A stretch of 64,000 nt of DNA, from NCBI GenBank assembly GCA_003280915.1, contig QCDL01000005.1, forward strand, positions 1 through 64,000. Reading direction: 5' to 3'. The notes below the pieces were generated by a model. The model ran no database searches and was not told the DNA's origin. It saw only the letters and a list, made by a program, of their open reading frames with translations. The stretch is from Prochlorococcus sp. AG-355-I04 (GTDB lineage: Bacteria > Cyanobacteriota > Cyanobacteriia > PCC-6307 > Cyanobiaceae). Positions 1 through 9,798 of this stretch are shown in pieces. Position numbers and translations under genes: made by a program. How positions within the stretch are numbered: the stretch's first letter is position 1; each line of letters opens with the position of its first letter.

Positions 1-76
1 CGCCCTCAAAAAAATTGCAGCAAAATTATTTAACTTGTAATTTTGAATTAAAGAATCATAAAAAATTTCTAGCAAA

Positions 77-1471
77 GTGCTAACAAAAACAAAATCAGAC
101 GAAAAAAAAATTCAAAAGAATTCAACTACTAGCAGTTATTGGATAACCACATTTGGATGCCAAATGAACAAGGCTGATTCTGAGAGAATGGCTGGGACAT
201 TAGAGAAAATGGGATACACCAGAGCAGATAATGAATTAAATGCCGATTTGGTCTTATACAATACATGCACTATTAGAGATAATGCAGAGCAAAAAGTTTA
301 TAGCTTTCTAGGAAGACAAGCAAAAAGAAAGCACAAGACACCTAGCTTAAAACTTGTTGTTGCAGGTTGTCTTGCTCAGCAAGAGGGAGAGTCCTTACTG
401 AGAAGAGTCCCAGAACTTGATTTGGTTATGGGGCCTCAACACGTAAATAATCTTGAGAATCTTCTGGGAAAAGTTGATTTAGGAAATCAAGTCGCTGCAA
501 CAGAAGAAACCTTCATTTCTGAAGATATAACAAGTGCTAGAAGAGAAAGCTCTATTTGTGGCTGGGTTAATATTATTTATGGATGTAATGAAAGATGTTC
601 ATATTGTGTAGTCCCCTCTGTCAGAGGGAAAGAGCAATCAAGATATCCAAATGCGATAAAAAGTGAGATTCAAAAATTGGCTGATGATAATTTTAAAGAA
701 ATTACTCTTTTGGGTCAGAACATTGATGCTTATGGTAGAGACCTTCCGGGGACCACAAAAGAAGGGAGAAAAGAAAATACTCTAACTGATCTTTTATATT
801 ATATTCATGATGTTAAAGGAATTCGCAGAATAAGATTTGCTACTAGTCATCCGAGATATTTTTCAAAAAGGTTGATTCAAGCTTGTTATGAACTTGATAA
901 AGTCTGTGAACATTTCCATATTCCCTTCCAAAGTGGAAATGATGAAATTTTAAAGCAAATGTCCAGAGGATACACTATCAAAAAGTATAAAAATATTATC
1001 GAGAATATTAGATCATTAATGCCAGATGCATCAATCACAGCTGACGCAATAGTTGCTTTCCCAGGAGAAACCCAACAACAATATCAAGATACATTAAAGC
1101 TAATATCAGAAATTGGCTTTGATCAGGTCAATACAGCAGCATACTCTCCAAGACCAAACACGCCTGCATCAGTTTGGGCGAATCAACTTTCGGAAGAGGT
1201 GAAAAAAGCTAGATTGCAGGAAATTAATGATTTGGTTGAGAAAACTGCTAGGAGTAGGAACCAAAGATATATCAACAATATCGAAAGCGTTTTGATTGAG
1301 GGTTTAAATCCAAAAAATTCCGCGCAAATTATGGGAAGAACTAGAACAAATAGATTAACTTTCGTCGAGATTCCCAACAATATTAACTTTAATTTTTCAT
1401 TGGGAGATGAGATTAATGTCAGAATTATTCAAGCAAGACCTTTTTCTTTAACAGGTGAACTTTATTTATAA
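77..1471 (+). CDS. miaB: tRNA-2-methylthio-N6-dimethylallyladenosine synthase MiaB
   Basis: Radical-SAM methylthiotransferase that adds the 2-methylthio group to i6A37 of tRNAs reading UNN codons. The N-terminal domain carries three conserved cysteines (C28 in FGCQMN, C64 in NTCTIR, C98 in AGCLAQ) for the auxiliary Fe-S cluster. The radical-SAM motif [10 protein letters not shown] holds C170, C174 and C177. A TRAM-like RNA-binding end follows at about residues 400-464. The 464 aa length is normal for the family. The ORF opens at a GTG; the N-terminal 20 residues are lysine-rich and variable, so the start is less certain than the body. It is followed after 9 bp by ddl and may be cotranscribed with it. 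Confidence 0.96.
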   Translation: MLTKTKSDEKKIQKNSTTSSYWITTFGCQMNKADSERMAGTLEKMGYTRADNELNADLVLYNTCTIRDNAEQKVYSFLGRQAKRKHKTPSLKLVVAGCLAQQEGESLLRRVPELDLVMGPQHVNNLENLLGKVDLGNQVAATEETFISEDITSARRESSICGWVNIIYGCNERCSYCVVPSVRGKEQSRYPNAIKSEIQKLADDNFKEITLLGQNIDAYGRDLPGTTKEGRKENTLTDLLYYIHDVKGIRRIRFATSHPRYFSKRLIQACYELDKVCEHFHIPFQSGNDEILKQMSRGYTIKKYKNIIENIRSLMPDASITADAIVAFPGETQQQYQDTLKLISEIGFDQVNTAAYSPRPNTPASVWANQLSEEVKKARLQEINDLVEKTARSRNQRYINNIESVLIEGLNPKNSAQIMGRTRTNRLTFVEIPNNINFNFSLGDEINVRIIQARPFSLTGELYL

Positions 1472-1480
1472 TATATCTAA

Positions 1481-2548
1481 ATGATCGGAGGTAAGAAAAA
1501 ATGTATTGGGTTAATATTTGGTGGGGAATCCAATGAACATGAAATATCAATATCCTCTGCAAAAACTGTTTTTCAAGCCTTTAATTCGGAAACAAACAAA
1601 CAACGCTTTATTGTTAAAGCCTTTTACATAAGTAAATTTGGAAATTGGCTTGATAGTGATCTTTCAGAAAAAATTCTAGTTACTGAAATTGAAAACAATA
1701 CAACAAAAAAACAAGAGACTTTTAATCAAAAAAAAATAAACTTCCTTGATGGAATTAAATTTCAAGATGTTGATGTTTGGTTTCCATTATTACATGGTTT
1801 TAATGGTGAAGACGGATCAATTCATGGCCTACTTAGATTTACAAAGAAACCTTTAGTCGGATCTGAAATTATAGGCTCTTCAATTGGAATGGATAAAATA
1901 TCGATGAAAACAATTTTCTCAAATCTTAAACTCCCACAAGTTAATTATCTAGTTTTTCAAAATGAAGATCTAAACGATGAAGAAGTAAAAAATAAGTTAA
2001 TTAATGAAATTGAAGAAAAATTAAATTTTCCTATTTTTGTTAAACCATCGAACTCAGGATCATCTCTTGGTATCTCCAAAGTCATTAATGAATCAGAAAT
2101 ATTACAAGCATTAGAAAAGGCTCGGGGAATAGATCCAAGAATTCTAGTTGAGGAAGGTTTAGAGGTAAGGGAGATTGAATGCGGAATAATTGGGAAGTCA
2201 AAACTCATAACCTCTGAGATTGGCGAAGTAAAGTACGAAAGTGATTGGTATGATTACAATTCAAAATATCACTCGAATAATAAAATAATCATCCCAGCCG
2301 AAATAGATTCTAAAATCACAAAAGAAATTAAAGAAATTGCTATTAAAAGTTGTAGAGCACTAAATATTTTTGGTTTTGCAAGAGTAGATTTCTTTATAGA
2401 AAAATCCTCAAATAAAATTTTTATTAATGAAATAAATACAATTCCTGGTTTTACAAAAAACAGTATGTTTCCAATGCTTTGGGAAGCTTCAGGTTTAAAA
2501 ATTGAACAACTTGTGGCTAAACTGGTAGATATATCTTTAGATTTGTAA
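1481..2548 (+). CDS. ddl: D-alanine--D-alanine ligase
   Basis: Cytoplasmic ATP-grasp ligase that makes the D-Ala-D-Ala dipeptide for peptidoglycan precursors. The N-terminal motif GGESNEHEISISSAK and the loop HGFNGEDGSIHGLL are typical. The central ATP-grasp part (VKPSNSGSSLGISK) and the metal-binding end (ARVDFF, FINEINTIPGFT) complete the fold. The 355 aa length is usual. It lies 9 bp after miaB and 10 bp before an unknown anchored protein and ftsQ. This puts it at the head of a short division and wall cluster, as in many cyanobacteria. Confidence 0.97.
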   Translation: MIGGKKKCIGLIFGGESNEHEISISSAKTVFQAFNSETNKQRFIVKAFYISKFGNWLDSDLSEKILVTEIENNTTKKQETFNQKKINFLDGIKFQDVDVWFPLLHGFNGEDGSIHGLLRFTKKPLVGSEIIGSSIGMDKISMKTIFSNLKLPQVNYLVFQNEDLNDEEVKNKLINEIEEKLNFPIFVKPSNSGSSLGISKVINESEILQALEKARGIDPRILVEEGLEVREIECGIIGKSKLITSEIGEVKYESDWYDYNSKYHSNNKIIIPAEIDSKITKEIKEIAIKSCRALNIFGFARVDFFIEKSSNKIFINEINTIPGFTKNSMFPMLWEASGLKIEQLVAKLVDISLDL

Positions 2549-2558
2549 TTTAAATCAA

Positions 2559-2969
2559 ATGTTGCATGGACTACTTTGGTTACCATTACTTTTAATCTTC
2601 ATTTTATTAACTGCACTTGGATGGTTAGAAAGAAGGAGGCAAAATCTCTTTAGAAGTTGGGCAAGTGATTCTGAACTGTGCAAGTTAGATAGTTCAGGTG
2701 CAGCGTCCTTAAAAGATGGGGAGTTAAAGTGGAGCGCATTTGAAGCTGGTAAATTTGAAGAAAAAGATTGTTTTATAATCAAGAAACTGGAATTAGTTGA
2801 ACTAATGGCACTAACTTCAGGAGAAGCTCCTCTAACAAGTGAATCTCAAGGTAAGTGCAGGTTGAGATTAGTAGGAGATGGGAAAGAGATGGATGTACCA
2901 TTTTCAGATGCAGAGCAAGCGAGAGAATGGATGGACCAACTGATGGAAAAAGCGCGATGTGATTTGTGA
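2559..2969 (+). CDS. conserved membrane-anchored protein of unknown function, between ddl and ftsQ
   Basis: I do not recognise a named family. One hydrophobic segment at residues 3-20 (LLWLPLLLIFILLTALGW) is followed by ERRRQ, so the roughly 110-residue soluble part probably faces the cytoplasm. That part is rich in acidic residues and serines (KLDSSGAASLKDGELKW) and ends in a helix with DAEQAREWMDQLMEKA. Its last codon overlaps the GTG of ftsQ in a GTGA, implying translational coupling. Position between ddl and ftsQ suggests a cell-envelope or division role, but this is inference from context only. Confidence 0.8.
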   Translation: MLHGLLWLPLLLIFILLTALGWLERRRQNLFRSWASDSELCKLDSSGAASLKDGELKWSAFEAGKFEEKDCFIIKKLELVELMALTSGEAPLTSESQGKCRLRLVGDGKEMDVPFSDAEQAREWMDQLMEKARCDL

Positions 2970-3691
2970 AAAACCAAAAAGGAATCAAAAATAGAAGCTT
3001 TTTTTTTCTAATTTCATTTTTATTTTTAACAAGCTTATTAAGCATAAAAACTCTGAAAAAAGTTGAGATTCAGGATATTAGGATTTCTGGTAGTAAATTA
3101 TTTTCGCAGAATGATTTGGTAAAAAATTCATCTTTAAATTTGCCGATTCGATTAATTTTTGTTGAAACTAATTTATTAGAAAAGGAGTTGAAACAAAATT
3201 TATCTCTTAAATATGTTTCTGTAAACAGAGAATTATTTCCTTTTGGTTTGAAAGTTCATGTTAATTTAAGAATTCCAATAGCTTACGGTGAGAGAATATT
3301 AAACGACGAAAAAATAAGAGGCTTCATTGATAAAGATGGAGTTTTTATAAATAAACAAAATGTGGATGAAAGAAATTTGAATAAATTATCCATACAAGTT
3401 TTTGGATGGAAAGAAAAATTTAAAAAAATATTATCTGAAATTTTTATCGCCATAGAGAATTACGAATTAGAAATAGTTAAAATAACTTTTTCTTCCGATG
3501 GGTTTCTAACTGTTGAAGAAGAAGATTTAAAAACTATATTCTTAGGATTTAAGCCAAATTTAATCAACTATCAATTACAAATAATCAATAATCTTAAAAA
3601 TGAATTTAAGAAAAATAGCTTTTCAAAAAAAATAGATAATATTGATCTTACTAATCCAGATAAACCAAAAATAAAAGTGTTCAAACCCTAA
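2966..3691 (+). CDS. ftsQ: cell division protein FtsQ
   Basis: Bitopic divisome protein linking cytoplasmic FtsZ events to periplasmic septal wall synthesis. A short basic N-terminus is followed by a membrane segment (residues 10-27, SFFFLISFLFLTSLLSI). A POTRA-like stretch (VEIQDIRISGSKLFSQNDLV) and the FtsQ domain to the end come next. The 241 aa length fits cyanobacterial FtsQ. The start is a GTG overlapping the previous stop by 4 bp. Sequence identity in this family is weak, so the call rests on topology, the POTRA motif and position just upstream of ftsZ. Confidence 0.88.
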   Translation: MKNQKGIKNRSFFFLISFLFLTSLLSIKTLKKVEIQDIRISGSKLFSQNDLVKNSSLNLPIRLIFVETNLLEKELKQNLSLKYVSVNRELFPFGLKVHVNLRIPIAYGERILNDEKIRGFIDKDGVFINKQNVDERNLNKLSIQVFGWKEKFKKILSEIFIAIENYELEIVKITFSSDGFLTVEEEDLKTIFLGFKPNLINYQLQIINNLKNEFKKNSFSKKIDNIDLTNPDKPKIKVFKP

Positions 3692-3869
3692 TATTTGAAA
3701 AAGGATTCTGAGTAATTTTTTTTAATTATTGTAGTGTTGATATGGGTTTTGCATTCAAACAAAATATTTAATATATAAATATTTTTAGGATTTTCCTCAA
3801 CAAATTCCTACAGATGAGCTCAGTAAGTTCATAATGCACCCAATACTATTATTAGATTCCTATTAAGAG

Positions 3870-4985
3870 ATGAGCTTCGGTAACAATCCAAACTTTGATC
3901 AATCGAGAGAAATCCTTCCAAGCCAAAGCGCCAAAATAGAAGTTATTGGTGTAGGTGGTGGTGGCAGTAATGCAGTCAATAGAATGATAAATAGTGATTT
4001 AGAAGGTGTTTCATTTAGAGTCCTTAATACCGATGCACAAGCCCTACTACAATCTTCTGCAGAGAGTAGAGTTCAACTTGGACAAAACCTCACTAGAGGT
4101 TTAGGTGCAGGTGGAAATCCAAGTATTGGGCAAAAAGCAGCCGAAGAATCCAAAGAAGAGCTTCAACAAGCTTTAGAGGGATCTGATTTAGTTTTTATAG
4201 CCGCTGGAATGGGCGGAGGAACTGGTACAGGAGCGGCACCAGTTCTCGCAGAAGTAGCCAAACAAAGTGGGGCTCTAACAGTAGGTATAGTAACCAAACC
4301 ATTTTCTTTTGAAGGGAAAAGAAGAATGCGTCAAGCAGAGGAGGGGATCGCAAGACTAGCTGAAAACGTTGATACTCTGATAGTTATTCCAAATGACCGA
4401 TTAAAAGACGTTATAGCAGGAGCTCCCCTTCAAGAAGCATTTAGGAATGCTGATGATGTTCTAAGAATGGGTGTCAAGGGCATTAGTGACATAATTACTT
4501 GCCCAGGATTAGTTAACGTGGATTTTGCAGACGTAAGATCAGTTATGACTGAAGCCGGCACAGCTCTTCTCGGAATAGGTATAGGATCAGGAAGATCGAG
4601 AGCTATAGAGGCAGCACAGGCAGCAATGAATAGTCCTTTATTAGAAGCAGCTAGAATAGATGGAGCTAAAGGCTGCGTTATAAATATTACTGGTGGCAAA
4701 GACATGACTTTAGAAGATATGACTTCCGCATCTGAAATCATTTATGATGTTGTTGATCAAGAAGCAAATATTATTGTTGGTGCCGTGGTTGATGAGGCAA
4801 TGGAAGGGGAGATACAAGTTACTGTAATTGCTACAGGATTTGAAACAACCCAACCATTAAACCAGCAGAGAATAAAAAACAGATTATCTAATCAACCCTT
4901 ATATAAATATTCCGACAATAAAGAATTAGGAGCAAGTATTCCTGAGTTTTTAAGATTAAGGCAAAATAAAAAAGATATAGGTTAA
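3870..4985 (+). CDS. ftsZ: cell division GTPase FtsZ
   Basis: Tubulin-like GTPase that forms the Z ring. The glycine-rich [13 protein letters not shown] (about residues 27-39) and the tubulin signature [13 protein letters not shown] bind GTP. The T7 synergy loop [11 protein letters not shown] completes the active site at the polymer interface. The C-terminal tail ends in the conserved PEFLRLRQ peptide used to dock partner proteins. At 371 aa it is of normal length. It is separated from ftsQ by 178 bp of AT-rich sequence that probably carries its own promoter. Downstream lies the antisense SRP RNA gene. Confidence 0.98.
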   Translation: MSFGNNPNFDQSREILPSQSAKIEVIGVGGGGSNAVNRMINSDLEGVSFRVLNTDAQALLQSSAESRVQLGQNLTRGLGAGGNPSIGQKAAEESKEELQQALEGSDLVFIAAGMGGGTGTGAAPVLAEVAKQSGALTVGIVTKPFSFEGKRRMRQAEEGIARLAENVDTLIVIPNDRLKDVIAGAPLQEAFRNADDVLRMGVKGISDIITCPGLVNVDFADVRSVMTEAGTALLGIGIGSGRSRAIEAAQAAMNSPLLEAARIDGAKGCVINITGGKDMTLEDMTSASEIIYDVVDQEANIIVGAVVDEAMEGEIQVTVIATGFETTQPLNQQRIKNRLSNQPLYKYSDNKELGASIPEFLRLRQNKKDIG

Positions 4986-5000
4986 AAGGTAAAATAGAGT

Positions 5001-5094
5001 GACTCGGTTATCCCGCCTGCCTCAAGCATCCCTTGTGGCTGCTACCTTCCGGTCCTGACCAGATTTAGGCGTTAAAACCGCGAAAGGCCGAGTC
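5001..5094 (-). ncRNA. ffs: signal recognition particle RNA (4.5S type)
   Basis: Read on the minus strand, this segment contains the near-invariant SRP domain IV core, GGTCAGGACCGGAAGGTAGC followed by AGCC. This core binds the Ffh M domain. The ends pair (GACTCGG at the 5' end with CCGAGTC at the 3' end), closing a single hairpin of about 94 nt without an Alu domain, as expected for Gram-negative type SRP RNA. It is transcribed against ftsZ and panB. Ends are set by the closing helix and could be off by a few bases. Confidence 0.93.
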
Positions 5095-5141
5095 AGAAAC
5101 ATCTTAGCAATTCTTGATTAAAAAAGATACATAAATCTATT

Positions 5142-5915
5142 ATGTTACCTTCAGACCTAGTTAATTATAAAAAAAAATCTCGCAAAATCATTGCACTAAC
5201 TGCATGGGACTCCATATCAGGATCTATTGCAGAACAAGCAAATGTTGATCTCGTACTAGTAGGGGATTCATTAGCAATGGTCTGCTTGGGATACAAATCG
5301 ACATTACCATTAACTTTAGAAAACATAATTTATCATACTAATGCTGTTTCAAGAGGATTTAAGAAGGAAATGGAGGAACAGCCTTTAGTCGTTTCAGATA
5401 TGCCTTTTCTGACTTACCAATGTGGTGAAGATAAAGCTGTTGAGTATGCAGGAAAAATCATTCAGAGCACTTATGCAAAAGCTGTAAAAGTAGAGGGAGC
5501 TGAACCAGAAATACAAAAAGTTATTTCTAGATTAATAAGAATGGGAATCCCTGTTATGGGTCATATAGGTCTTACACCACAAAGCTATCTAAATATTGGA
5601 TTAAAAAAACAAGGAGAAAGTTTAGCCAGCCAAGAAAAAATCAAGAAAGAGGCTTTAATTCTTGAACAATTAGGATGTTTTTCAATAGTTCTTGAACATA
5701 TTCCTGATTTGCTTGCTAAAGAAATACAAAATTCTTTAACAATTCCTATAATCGGAATCGGTGCAGGCAATTATTGCGATGGGCAAGTCAGAGTTACTGC
5801 AGATTTGTTAGGCCTAAATGATGATCAACCTCCATTTTGCCAACCCATTATCCAAGGAAAGAAATTATTTAAAGATAAATTAAAAGAATGGGTAGACTCT
5901 GAAAGACTTAATTAA
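5142..5915 (+). CDS. panB: 3-methyl-2-oxobutanoate hydroxymethyltransferase (ketopantoate hydroxymethyltransferase)
   Basis: First committed enzyme of pantothenate synthesis. It transfers a hydroxymethyl group from methylene-THF to alpha-ketoisovalerate. Recognisable stretches are LTAWDSISGSIAEQANVDLVLVGDSLAMV near the N-terminus (metal- and substrate-binding region), VKVEGAE, GIPVMGHIGLTPQS and the later IGIGAGNYCDGQV. At 257 aa it is close to the usual 260-270. Its last 8 bp overlap the end of hemW on the other strand. No panC lies nearby. Confidence 0.96.
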   Translation: MLPSDLVNYKKKSRKIIALTAWDSISGSIAEQANVDLVLVGDSLAMVCLGYKSTLPLTLENIIYHTNAVSRGFKKEMEEQPLVVSDMPFLTYQCGEDKAVEYAGKIIQSTYAKAVKVEGAEPEIQKVISRLIRMGIPVMGHIGLTPQSYLNIGLKKQGESLASQEKIKKEALILEQLGCFSIVLEHIPDLLAKEIQNSLTIPIIGIGAGNYCDGQVRVTADLLGLNDDQPPFCQPIIQGKKLFKDKLKEWVDSERLN

Positions 5916-7131
5916 TCTCATCCCACCACTTAAACATAGAAACAAGAACTTGATTACTTAGTTCCATACCATTAGGCTCACTTAAAAAGAATCTATTTCC
6001 TTTTCTTAACAATAATCCACTTTCAATAAACCTTTCCCATTCTTCAAGCAATTTACTAAAGTTGCTTTCAAATTTTTTGTTTTCCCAGTTTTGTTCTTTA
6101 AACACTTCTTTGATATCCACACCCTCCTTGAGTCTTAATCCCAACATTATTTTCTCATCAAGTTCTTTATAGACAAACTCATTATCGGTTAGAGATGAAT
6201 CTAAATTTAATTCGCATTGCCTAGTTACCCATTCCTTGTATTCTTTACTAACTCTTGGTCTAGTTAACTTTTCCCCCCAAGGTGAACTGGTGGAACCTTG
6301 ACCAAAACTCCACCAGCCTAAACCACTCCAATAAACTCTATTATGTCTCGATTGATGTCTCGGAAGGCAATAGTTTGATATTTCATATCTTGAATACCCT
6401 GAGTTTTTTAAAATTAAATTTGTTGATTCACTATTTCTAAAAGCTTCTTCTTCACTTGGGAGTTTTAATTTTCCTAAATTAACTAATTTTTTAAAAACAG
6501 TGCCATTTTCAATATTTAAATCGTAAATAGATAGATGCGGTGGTGAAAATGTTAGTGCTTTTTTTAAGTCATCTTGCCATTCTTTAAATCCACTAAGTGG
6601 TAAGTTTTGAATTAAATCTAAACTCCAGCTTTTTATTAACCCAGAATCATATTCTCTCTTCAACCATAAACAAGACCTTTCTGCATCTTCTTTCAAATGA
6701 CGCCTTCCTGACTTTTGAAGTTTCTGATTATTAAAACTTTGTACTCCTAGACTAAATCTATTTATCCCAGCATTTATGAATCCAAAAAGATCATCTTGAG
6801 TAAAACTCGCTGGATCAATCTCCATAGTGATTTCAGCACCATAGTCAATTCCATAATTTTCTTTAAAAAGATCAATTAATTCTTTGATTTGGGTTGGATC
6901 TAAAATTGATGGTGTACCACCTCCTATATAGATTGTCGATAGAGGTGATTTATGCTTAATTGACAATATTTCTTTATATAAAAATTGCAAATACTCTCGA
7001 ACAGTTTTGCTTCCATAACCTTTTAAAATTTCAACTTTGTTTCCTAGTGGAATAACTGCAAAATCACAATAAAAACACCTTCTGTGGCAAAAAGGAATGT
7101 GCACATAAGCACTTCTTGGAAACTTATTCAT
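5908..7131 (-). CDS. hemW: radical-SAM heme chaperone HemW (HemN-like)
   Basis: The N-terminal motif HIPFCHRRCFYCDF matches the CxxxCxxC radical-SAM cluster of HemW, whose motif reads CxYCDF, rather than the CxFCxC form of true HemN oxidases. Other family landmarks are IYIGGGTPSIL, EITMEIDPASF and RFSLGVQSFN. Later stretches match the HemN C-terminal region (YEISNYCLPRHQSRHNRVYW). HemW binds heme and is thought to pass it to acceptor proteins; coproporphyrinogen oxidase activity is not expected. At 407 aa it is of usual size. It is convergent with panB and overlaps it by 8 bp. Confidence 0.92.
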   Translation of the reverse strand: MNKFPRSAYVHIPFCHRRCFYCDFAVIPLGNKVEILKGYGSKTVREYLQFLYKEILSIKHKSPLSTIYIGGGTPSILDPTQIKELIDLFKENYGIDYGAEITMEIDPASFTQDDLFGFINAGINRFSLGVQSFNNQKLQKSGRRHLKEDAERSCLWLKREYDSGLIKSWSLDLIQNLPLSGFKEWQDDLKKALTFSPPHLSIYDLNIENGTVFKKLVNLGKLKLPSEEEAFRNSESTNLILKNSGYSRYEISNYCLPRHQSRHNRVYWSGLGWWSFGQGSTSSPWGEKLTRPRVSKEYKEWVTRQCELNLDSSLTDNEFVYKELDEKIMLGLRLKEGVDIKEVFKEQNWENKKFESNFSKLLEEWERFIESGLLLRKGNRFFLSEPNGMELSNQVLVSMFKWWDEIN

Positions 7132-7227
7132 AATCTAAATTCATTTTTAAGCCCAAAAATAGTATTAAGGATCGAAAAAAATAAAATCCTTATTTACTCA
7201 ATTAATAAATCCTAGTAGATTATAGAT

Positions 7228-8337
7228 ATGACAGATATCTTAGTATTAATTTTATTTGTATTGTCTGGGGCTGCTTCAGGATGGCTTGGTGTTGATTTAT
7301 TGCCAGTAGACATACTCAAACAGGTATCTAATGTAGAAGGTTTTAGAATTGTTTTAGCAATAATTGGTTTTTTTGTAGGATTAGCAGCTGGTTTTGTATT
7401 TCTTCAACTAAGAAAGACGTTTCTTGATCAAATAAGAACAATGCCAACGGACTTACTAATAAGTAGGTCCGTAGGATTAATTTTAGGATTACTCGTTGCG
7501 AATCTCCTACTTGCTCCAATACTATTAATTCCCTTCCCTAGAGAAGTTTTTTTCGCAAAACCCTTAGCAGCTATATTAAGCAACATTTTCTTTGGTGTGC
7601 TTGGTTATAAGTTGGCAGATACCCATGGAAGGACATTATTGAGATTATTTAATCCAAATAATACTGATGCATATCTAGTTAATGAAGGTATCCTCCCTGC
7701 TGCAAGTCCAAAAATTCTTGATACCAGCGTAATTATTGATGGAAGAATCAATGGCCTATTAAGTTGCGGATTATTGGAAGGGCAATTAATTGTTGCTCAA
7801 AGTGTAATTGACGAATTACAAACTTTAGCTGACTCAAGCAGTAATGAAAAAAGGTCGAAAGGCAGAAGAGGTCTAAAGTTATTAAAAGAATTAAGGGATT
7901 TATATGGGAGAAGACTTGTAATAAACCCAACAAAGTATGAAGGTAATGGGGTAGATGAAAAACTCTTGAAGATTACTGAGGATATGACAGGAACTTTAAT
8001 TACAGCTGATTATAATCTTTCTCAGATTGCTGAAGTTAAAGAATTAAAAGTTATGAATCTGAGTGATTTGGTTATTGCTTTAAGGCCAGAAGTACAACCA
8101 GGAGAATCACTTAATATAAAAATTGTCAGAGAAGGCAAAGAAAAAATGCAAGGTATTGGATATTTAGATGACGGAACAATGGTTGTTATTGATGAGGCAA
8201 AGAATTTTGTAGGAAGCAGATTAGATATTGTAATAACAGGAGCATTACAAACTCCCACTGGAAGAATGGTCTTTGGAAAACTAATAAATAATCCTGAGTC
8301 AAACAAATCTTTTAAATCACCAGCGACACAGGGCTAA
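7228..8337 (+). CDS. membrane PIN/TRAM domain protein (YacL-like)
   Basis: Four hydrophobic segments fill residues 1-135. A PIN-like nuclease domain follows at about 160-285, with acidic positions in LDTSVIIDGR, VIDELQTLAD and ITADYNLSQ. A TRAM RNA-binding domain lies near residues 295-355 (GESLNIKIVREGKEKMQGIGYLDDGTMVVI). This order is that of the YacL group, widespread in cyanobacteria and Firmicutes. The PIN acidic residues appear intact, so RNase activity at the membrane is plausible but the substrate is unknown. It precedes clpR by 40 bp. Confidence 0.9.
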   Translation: MTDILVLILFVLSGAASGWLGVDLLPVDILKQVSNVEGFRIVLAIIGFFVGLAAGFVFLQLRKTFLDQIRTMPTDLLISRSVGLILGLLVANLLLAPILLIPFPREVFFAKPLAAILSNIFFGVLGYKLADTHGRTLLRLFNPNNTDAYLVNEGILPAASPKILDTSVIIDGRINGLLSCGLLEGQLIVAQSVIDELQTLADSSSNEKRSKGRRGLKLLKELRDLYGRRLVINPTKYEGNGVDEKLLKITEDMTGTLITADYNLSQIAEVKELKVMNLSDLVIALRPEVQPGESLNIKIVREGKEKMQGIGYLDDGTMVVIDEAKNFVGSRLDIVITGALQTPTGRMVFGKLINNPESNKSFKSPATQG

Positions 8338-8377
8338 ATCTAGCTAGAATCAGTTCAATATTAATTCCGTGATACAA

Positions 8378-9040
8378 ATGACTGTATCTGCTCCTTATTA
8401 CGGCGAAAATACCGTTATGAGGACTCCGCCCCCTGATCTTCCCTCTCTTTTACTTAAAGAGCGAATTGTTTATCTTGGTTTACCATTATTTTCAGATGAT
8501 GATGCGAAAAGACAACTAGGAATGGATGTTACTGAGCTAATCATTGCTCAACTTCTTTATCTAGAGTTTGAGGATCCAGAAAAACCAATCTATTTTTACA
8601 TCAATTCAACAGGAACAAGTTGGTACACTGGTGACGCTGTTGGGTTTGAAACAGAAGCTTTCGCTATCTGCGATACAATAAGCTATATCAAGCCTCCAGT
8701 ACACACAATATGTATCGGACAAGCAATGGGGACTGCTGCAGTTATCCTTTCATCTGGCACTAAGGGACAAAGGGCGGCTCTGCCACATGCTTCTATTGTT
8801 TTACATCAACCTATAAGCGGTGCAAGAGGCCAAGCAACCGATATCCAAATAAGAGCTGAGGAAGTTTTGAAAAATAAAAAATCAATGCTGGAGATTCTAT
8901 CTCGTAATACTGGAAAGACTATCGAAGAACTTTCAAAAGACTCTGACAGGATGAGTTATCTCAACCCCCAAGAAGCACTAGATTATGGAGTTATCGATAG
9001 AATACTCACAAGTCAAAAAGATTTACCAAATAAAATTTAA
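8378..9040 (+). CDS. clpR: ClpR, catalytically incomplete ClpP-family subunit
   Basis: ClpP-fold protein that forms a mixed ring with an active ClpP in cyanobacteria and plastids. The position of the catalytic serine (GLAASMGA in ClpP) reads GQAMGTAA, with glycine at residue 118. The catalytic aspartate position (TDRDYFLSA in ClpP) reads SDRMSYLNP. The histidine (VLHQP, H143) is retained. A short insertion, TSWYTGDAVGFETE, is typical of ClpR. I chose the ATG at 8378 over the upstream GTG at 8369 because family members start MTVSAPYYG. The active partner follows 24 bp downstream. Confidence 0.94.
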   Translation: MTVSAPYYGENTVMRTPPPDLPSLLLKERIVYLGLPLFSDDDAKRQLGMDVTELIIAQLLYLEFEDPEKPIYFYINSTGTSWYTGDAVGFETEAFAICDTISYIKPPVHTICIGQAMGTAAVILSSGTKGQRAALPHASIVLHQPISGARGQATDIQIRAEEVLKNKKSMLEILSRNTGKTIEELSKDSDRMSYLNPQEALDYGVIDRILTSQKDLPNKI

Positions 9041-9064
9041 CCTTCACAAAACCATTTTAAAATC

Positions 9065-9676
9065 ATGCCAATAGGAACTCCAAGCGTCCCTTACAGACTT
9101 CCAGGAAGTCAATACGAAAGGTGGGTTGACATATATACAAGACTAGGTGTTGAAAGAATTCTTTTTCTTGGACAGGAGGTGAATGATGGAATTGCTAATA
9201 GCCTTGTTGCACAAATGCTTTATCTAGATTCTGATGATAATTCCAAACCTATCTATCTATATATAAACAGCCCAGGAGGATCAGTTACTGCTGGCTTGGC
9301 TATATATGACACTATCAAATACGTAAAAAGTGATGTAGTAACCATATGCGTAGGCCTCGCAGCCTCAATGGGAGCGTTCCTATTAGCCGCTGGTACAAAA
9401 GGTAAAAGAGTTGCTTTGCCTCATAGCAGAATAATGATTCATCAACCTCTAGGCGGAACTTCTCAACGTCAAGCAAGTGATATTGAAATTGAAGCTAAGG
9501 AAATTTTAAGAATTAAAGATATGTTAAATATGTCAATGGCAGATATGACAGGTCAATCATTTGAGAAAATTGAAAAGGATACTGACAGAGATTATTTTCT
9601 AAGTGCGGAAGAAGCAAAAAACTATGGCTTAATTGATAGAGTAATTACACATCCAAGTGAAGCAAATCAATCTTAA
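9065..9676 (+). CDS. clpP: ATP-dependent Clp protease proteolytic subunit ClpP
   Basis: Serine protease subunit of the Clp complex. The Ser-His-Asp triad is visible as S101 in [10 protein letters not shown]126 in [10 protein letters not shown] and D176 in TDRDYFLS. The N-terminal axial-loop region and the [15 protein letters not shown] strand are standard. At 203 aa it is of usual length. Cyanobacteria have several clpP genes; its tandem with clpR identifies the copy that pairs with ClpR, but I cannot assign the paralogue number from this window alone. Confidence 0.96.
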   Translation: MPIGTPSVPYRLPGSQYERWVDIYTRLGVERILFLGQEVNDGIANSLVAQMLYLDSDDNSKPIYLYINSPGGSVTAGLAIYDTIKYVKSDVVTICVGLAASMGAFLLAAGTKGKRVALPHSRIMIHQPLGGTSQRQASDIEIEAKEILRIKDMLNMSMADMTGQSFEKIEKDTDRDYFLSAEEAKNYGLIDRVITHPSEANQS

Positions 9677-9798
9677 ATTTTCTAAATATATTTCTAAATA
9701 TATATTTTAATTTTAATTTTTAAATTAATAATTTTTTGGTTTATTTACACCTTTAATGTCTAAAATATTAATTATCAAATGCAAAGAAGCTACAACTA

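Noticed and set aside
2269-2586. 105 aa minus-strand ORF across the ddl end
   Set aside because: Overlaps ddl and the next gene in antisense; no start context or similarity.
4430-4741. 103 aa minus-strand ORF inside ftsZ
   Set aside because: Shadow of a strongly conserved gene; no domain, no spacing logic.
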